In this document: piece after piece, positions 11,729 through 15,248 of the stretch
Layout: each line of letters begins with the position of its first letter
Numbering within the stretch: position 1 is the first letter of the stretch
Assembly: GCA_963992225.1 (NCBI GenBank)
Contig: CAXDTK010000119.1
Coordinates: forward strand, 1-15,248
DNA length: 15,248 nt
Direction of reading: 5' to 3'
DNA from: Pelomonas sp963992225
GTDB lineage: Bacteria; Pseudomonadota; Gammaproteobacteria; Burkholderiales; Burkholderiaceae_C
Notes under the pieces: model-generated
Database searches by the model: none
Told to the model about the DNA's origin: nothing
The model's input: only the letters and a program-made list of their open reading frames with translations
Program-made: the position numbers and the translations under genes

Positions 11729-12706
11729 ATGCTGGTTTTCATTCTTCGCCGCCTCGCCCAGGCTGTTGTGGTCATGTTGTCGGTGGCCTTCATCGCCTTC
11801 ATGCTGTTCCAGTACATCGGCGACCCGGTCACCAACCTGCTGGGGCAGGACGCTACCGAAGAGCAGCGCATCGCGCTGCGCAAGGACCTCGGCCTCGACC
11901 AGCCGTTCCCGGTCCAGTTCGCCCGCTTCGTGGGCAACGCCGCGCAAGGCGAATTCGGCATCAGCCTGCGCCAGGGCCGCAAGGTGTCGACCCTCATCGT
12001 CGAGCGCTTTCCGGCCACGCTGGAGCTGGCGCTGGTGGCCGGGCTGATCGCGCTCGGGCTGGGCATTCCGCTGGGTGTCTATGCCGCCTTGCGCCGCGGC
12101 AGGGCCAGCGCCCAGCTGCTGATGACCGGCACGCTGTTCGGCGTCAGCCTGCCCAACTTCGTCATCGGCATCGTGCTGATCTGGGTCTTCGCGGTCGAGC
12201 TGAAATGGCTGCCCAGCTTCGGCCGCGGCGAGGTGGTGGCGCTGGGCGGCTGGACCTCGGGGCTGCTGACCCGCGATGGCCTGCTGCACCTGATCCTGCC
12301 GGCGTTCACGCTGTCGGCCTTCCAGCTCACCTTGATCATGCGGCTGGTGCGTGCCGAGATGCTGGAGGTGCTGCGCACCGACTACATCCGCTTCGCCCGC
12401 GCCCGCGGGCTGACGGACCGCAGCGTCTACTTCGGCCATGCGCTGAAGAACACGCTGGTGCCCGTCATCACCATCACCGGCCTGCAGCTGGGTTCGCTGA
12501 TCGCCTTCGCCATCATCACCGAGCAGGTGTTCCAGTGGCCGGGCATGGGGCTGCTGTTCATCCAGGCGGTGCAGTTCGCCGACATTCCCGTCATGGCGGC
12601 CTACCTCTGCCTGATCTCGCTGATCTTCGTCGTCATCAACCTCGGCGTGGATCTGCTCTATTTCGCCGTCGATCCGCGCCTGCGCATCGACGGCAAGGCA
12701 CATTGA
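11729..12706 (+). CDS. Peptide-type ABC importer permease 1 (DppB/OppB family)
   Basis: This is one of the two inner-membrane permeases of a class I importer for dipeptides, oligopeptides, nickel or similar solutes. The 325-residue protein has an N-terminal membrane helix (about 9-29), a periplasmic stretch with GDPVTNLLG and LGLDQPFPVQF that is typical of DppB, and then five more helices between about 97 and 315. The cytoplasmic coupling loop DYIRFARARGLTDRSVYFGHALKNTLVPVIT (about 218-248) docks on the ATPases. Its AFAIITEQVFQWPGMGLL motif is a family hallmark. Only a weak GGAT precedes the ATG. It is the first gene of a four-gene run, 177 nt after porin 2, with no clear promoter seen in that gap. 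The substrate cannot be told from the permease. Confidence 0.93.
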   Translation: MLVFILRRLAQAVVVMLSVAFIAFMLFQYIGDPVTNLLGQDATEEQRIALRKDLGLDQPFPVQFARFVGNAAQGEFGISLRQGRKVSTLIVERFPATLELALVAGLIALGLGIPLGVYAALRRGRASAQLLMTGTLFGVSLPNFVIGIVLIWVFAVELKWLPSFGRGEVVALGGWTSGLLTRDGLLHLILPAFTLSAFQLTLIMRLVRAEMLEVLRTDYIRFARARGLTDRSVYFGHALKNTLVPVITITGLQLGSLIAFAIITEQVFQWPGMGLLFIQAVQFADIPVMAAYLCLISLIFVVINLGVDLLYFAVDPRLRIDGKAH

Positions 12707-12708
12707 AG

Positions 12709-13653
12709 ATGGCCGTCGACGCCAACCCGCAAGCCACCCCCTCCACCTCCGCGCTGCGAGGATTCCTCGACGGCGACGTCTGGCATTCCTTCCGCAATTC
12801 GCCGGTGGCGATGCTGGCCGCCGCGATCACGCTCGTCTGCGGGGTCTGTGCGCTGTTCGCCGGCTGGGTGGCACCTCACAACCCCTTCGATCTCGCGACG
12901 CTGGAGCTGATGGACTCCCTCAAGCCGCCAACGTGGATCAGCGGCGGCGAGGCGAAATACCCGCTCGGCACCGACGGCCAGGGCCGCGACATCCTGTCCG
13001 CGCTGATGTACGGCACGCGCATCTCGCTGCTGGTCGGCGTCGCGTCGGTGCTGCTGTCCATCCTGATCGGCGTCAGCATGGGGCTGCTGGCCGGCTTTCT
13101 CGGCGGGCGGGTCGACGCGCTGATCATGCGCGTCTGCGACGTGATGCTGTCCTTCCCGTCCATCCTGGTGGCGCTGATGATCAGCGGCATCGGCCGCAGC
13201 CTCTACCCCGACGCGCACGACATGCTGGCCTTCGTCGTGCTGGTGCTGGCCATCGCGCTGACCGGCTGGGTGCAGTACGCGCGCACGGTGCGGGGCTCGA
13301 CGCTGGTGGAGCGCAACAAGGAGTACGTGCAGGCCGCGCGCGTCATCGGCGTCGGCTCGCTGCGCATCATGCGCCGCCATGTGCTGCCCAACGTGCTGGG
13401 GCCGGTGCTGGTGCTGGCCACCATCCAGATCGCCTCGGCCATCATCACCGAGGCCACGCTGTCCTTCCTGGGCGTCGGCGTGCCGGCCACCAGCCCGTCG
13501 CTGGGCACGCTGATCCGCAACGGCAACGACTACCTGTTCTCGGGCGAGTGGTGGATCACCGCCTGGCCCAGTCTCACGCTGGTGCTCATCACGCTCAGCG
13601 TCAACCTGCTCGGCGACTGGCTGCGCGACGCCCTGAACCCCCGCCTGCGATGA
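12709..13653 (+). CDS. Peptide-type ABC importer permease 2 (DppC/OppC family)
   Basis: This is the partner permease that forms the heterodimeric channel with the preceding gene product. The 314-residue product has a cytoplasmic N-terminus, a first helix at about 33-54 and the signature YPLGTDGQGRDILSALMYGTRISLLVG (about 84-110) found in DppC/OppC. Further helices follow, with the coupling loop EYVQAARVIGVGSLRIMRRHVLPNV (about 205-229) and the end motif LGDWLRDALNPRLR. The ATG at 12709 is 2 nt after the previous stop. A longer reading from 12205 lies over permease 1 and is rejected. The stop overlaps the start of the first ATPase as ATGA, suggesting translational coupling. Confidence 0.94.
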   Translation: MAVDANPQATPSTSALRGFLDGDVWHSFRNSPVAMLAAAITLVCGVCALFAGWVAPHNPFDLATLELMDSLKPPTWISGGEAKYPLGTDGQGRDILSALMYGTRISLLVGVASVLLSILIGVSMGLLAGFLGGRVDALIMRVCDVMLSFPSILVALMISGIGRSLYPDAHDMLAFVVLVLAIALTGWVQYARTVRGSTLVERNKEYVQAARVIGVGSLRIMRRHVLPNVLGPVLVLATIQIASAIITEATLSFLGVGVPATSPSLGTLIRNGNDYLFSGEWWITAWPSLTLVLITLSVNLLGDWLRDALNPRLR

Positions 13654-14630
13654 CCGCGCCCCTCCTCGAAGTCAACCACCTGCGGGTGGAGTTCCCGACC
13701 CGCCACGGCACGCTGCTGGCGCTGGACGACATCTCGTTCGCCATCGCCCCGGGCGAGATCCTCGGCGTCGTGGGCGAGTCCGGCGCCGGCAAGTCGCTGA
13801 CCGGCGCGGCCATCATCGGCCTGCTCGACCCGCCGGGCCGCATCGCCGCCGGCGAGATCAAGCTGGCCGGCCGGCGCATCGACAACCTGCCCTACGAGCA
13901 GATGCGCCGCGTGCGCGGCAAGGAGATCGGCGCGGTGTTCCAGGACCCGCTGACCTCGCTGAACCCGCTCTACACCGTGGGCCGCCAGCTGGTCGAGACC
14001 ATCACCACCCACCTCGACCTGAGCGCGGCGCAGGCGCGCGCCCGCGCCATCGAGCTGCTGGCCTCCACCGGCATCCCGGCGCCCGAGGCCCGGGTGGACC
14101 ATTACCCGCACCAGTTCTCGGGCGGCATGCGCCAGCGGGTTGTCATCGCGCTGGCGCTGGCCGCCAACCCCAAGCTCATCGTCGCCGACGAGCCGACCAC
14201 GGCGCTGGACGTGTCCATCCAGGCGCAGATCATTGCGCTGCTGAAGAAGGTCTGCAAAGAGCAGGGTGCCGCCGTCATGCTGGTCACGCACGACATGGGC
14301 GTCATCGCCGAGACCTGCGACCGCGTGGCCGTCATGTACGCCGGCCGCGTGGCCGAGATCGGGCCGGTGGCCGACATCATCCACCGCCCGGCCCACCCCT
14401 ACACGGTCGGGCTGATGGGCTCCATCCCCGCCATGGACGAGGACCGCGAGCGCCTGCTGCAGATCGACGGGTCCATGCCGAGGCTGACGGCGATCCCGCC
14501 CGGCTGCGCCTTCAACCCGCGCTGCGGCCGGGTCGTCGAGCGTTGCCGCGTCGAGCGTCCCGAGCTGCTGGAGGCGGGGGCGACGCGCGCGGCCTGCTGG
14601 CGCCCGGTCACCGGGGAGGCGACGCGATGA
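13650..14630 (+). CDS. Peptide-type ABC importer ATPase 1 (DppD/OppD family)
   Basis: This ATPase powers import through the two permeases. The 326-residue protein has Walker A GESGAGKS (42-49), the Q-loop in VFQDPLTSLNP (Gln98), signature FSGGMRQR (156-163), Walker B LIVADEP (176-182) and the switch His214 in LVTHD. The C-terminal oligopeptide-transporter domain has four cysteines (286, 292, 299, 316) in the pattern GCAFNPRC...C...C. Some DppD-type ATPases bind an iron-sulfur cluster there; whether this one does is inference. The ATG at 13650 overlaps the permease stop, and its own stop overlaps the next ATG, both as ATGA. Confidence 0.95.
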   Translation: MTAPLLEVNHLRVEFPTRHGTLLALDDISFAIAPGEILGVVGESGAGKSLTGAAIIGLLDPPGRIAAGEIKLAGRRIDNLPYEQMRRVRGKEIGAVFQDPLTSLNPLYTVGRQLVETITTHLDLSAAQARARAIELLASTGIPAPEARVDHYPHQFSGGMRQRVVIALALAANPKLIVADEPTTALDVSIQAQIIALLKKVCKEQGAAVMLVTHDMGVIAETCDRVAVMYAGRVAEIGPVADIIHRPAHPYTVGLMGSIPAMDEDRERLLQIDGSMPRLTAIPPGCAFNPRCGRVVERCRVERPELLEAGATRAACWRPVTGEATR

Positions 14631-15248
14631 CCACGCCGCTGATCGAGGTGCGCGACCTCGCCAAGGTGTTCGACGTGTCGCCGCCCTGGCTGAACCGGGT
14701 CATCGAGCGCAAGCCGCGCGCCTTCGTGCATGCCGTCGATGGCGTGAGCTTCACCATCGAACGCGGCAAGACGCTGGCGCTGGTGGGCGAGAGCGGCTGC
14801 GGCAAGAGCACGGTGGCGCGGCTGCTGGTGGGCCTGTACGGCGCCACGCGCGGCAGCGTCAGCGTGGACGGCGAGGACATCGCGCGGACGCTGGCCGGGC
14901 CCGGGGCGGCGCCGCTGCGGCGGCGCATGCAGATGATCTTCCAGGACCCCTACGCGTCACTGAACCCGCGCTGGAAGGTGCTGGACATCGTGGCCGAGCC
15001 GCTGCGCGAGCATGGCCTGGTGAAGCAGGACGCTGAAGCCCGCCGGCGCGTCGGTGAACTGCTCAGTTCGGTGGGCCTGAACCCGGCGGACGCCGACAAG
15101 TTCCCGCACCAGTTCTCCGGCGGCCAGCGCCAGCGCATCTCCATCGCGCGGGCGCTGGCGACGCAGCCCGAGTTCCTGGTCTGCGACGAGCCGACCTCGG
15201 CGCTGGACGTGTCGGTGCAGGCGCAGGTGCTCAACATCATGAAGGACC
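14627..15248 (+). CDS. Peptide-type ABC importer ATPase 2 (DppF/OppF family), cut by window end
   Basis: This is the second ATPase of the importer, open at the right edge after 207 residues. Visible motifs are Walker A GESGCGKS (54-61), the Q-loop in IFQDPYASLNP (Gln106), signature FSGGQRQR (163-170) and Walker B FLVCDEP (183-189) followed by TSALD. The switch His and the C-terminal domain lie beyond the window. A strong ribosome-binding site (GGGGAGG, 14613-14619) sits 7 nt before the ATG. An insert-like segment SPPWLNRVIERKPRAFVHAV (18-37) precedes the usual DGVSF strand, as in OppF/DppF-type proteins. Confidence 0.94.
   Translation, partial: MTTPLIEVRDLAKVFDVSPPWLNRVIERKPRAFVHAVDGVSFTIERGKTLALVGESGCGKSTVARLLVGLYGATRGSVSVDGEDIARTLAGPGAAPLRRRMQMIFQDPYASLNPRWKVLDIVAEPLREHGLVKQDAEARRRVGELLSSVGLNPADADKFPHQFSGGQRQRISIARALATQPEFLVCDEPTSALDVSVQAQVLNIMKD

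Overview
The window is high-GC DNA from a Gram-negative bacterium, most likely a betaproteobacterium of the order Burkholderiales. The evidence is two betaproteobacterial-type trimeric porins (leader, AQSSVTL-like mature start, C-terminal Phe), a Coq7-type ubiquinone hydroxylase, a general secretion (gsp) locus with gspC transcribed away from gspG, and GC-rich third codon positions throughout. No IS element, CRISPR array, tRNA, rRNA or phage gene was seen.

The first 46 bases are not genomic. They match the end of an Illumina P5 primer, an 8-base i5 index and the Nextera read-1 adapter with its 19-bp transposon mosaic end. The genomic sequence starts at about 47, inside gspL.

Region 1 (47-4883) is a type II secretion locus. 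On the minus strand, in transcription order, lie gspG, gspH, gspI, gspJ, gspK and gspL. The H/I, I/J and J/K junctions are 4-bp overlaps of start and stop codons. gspL follows a 104-bp gap and is cut by the adapter. gspC lies on the plus strand, divergent from gspG across about 54 bp. Together they encode the pseudopilus (G major; H, I, J, K minor) and two inner-membrane platform or linker proteins (L, C).

Region 2 (4888-7741) reads on the minus strand: ilvA (biosynthetic threonine deaminase), then after 32 nt a CobT-family protein whose active-site positions look non-canonical. Upstream of ilvA is an unusual non-coding stretch of about 240 bp. It holds a strong hairpin in the ilvA leader, a textbook Rho-independent terminator facing ilvA, a small stem-loop with CCUCC (anti-Shine-Dalgarno) motifs, and a perfect 16-bp palindrome of LacI-family operator type beside a possible promoter. 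This fits either a small regulatory RNA or a terminated leader RNA controlling ilvA, and it is the most interesting part of the window.

Region 3 (7814-8917) holds an OsmC-family gene (plus) and coq7 (minus), which converge so tightly that the two stop codons form the palindrome TGATCA.

Region 4 (9063-11610) contains two related but clearly distinct porin genes in tandem, each followed by one or more stem-loops that can act as terminators. The first has a GC-rich hairpin in its leader.

Region 5 (11729-15248) is a dipeptide/oligopeptide-type ABC importer operon: two permeases and two ATPases, with gaps of 2 nt or 4-bp overlaps. The second ATPase runs off the end of the window. No substrate-binding protein is present in the window. 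The porins and importer could form an outer-to-inner membrane uptake route for peptides or similar solutes, but this is inferred from adjacency only.
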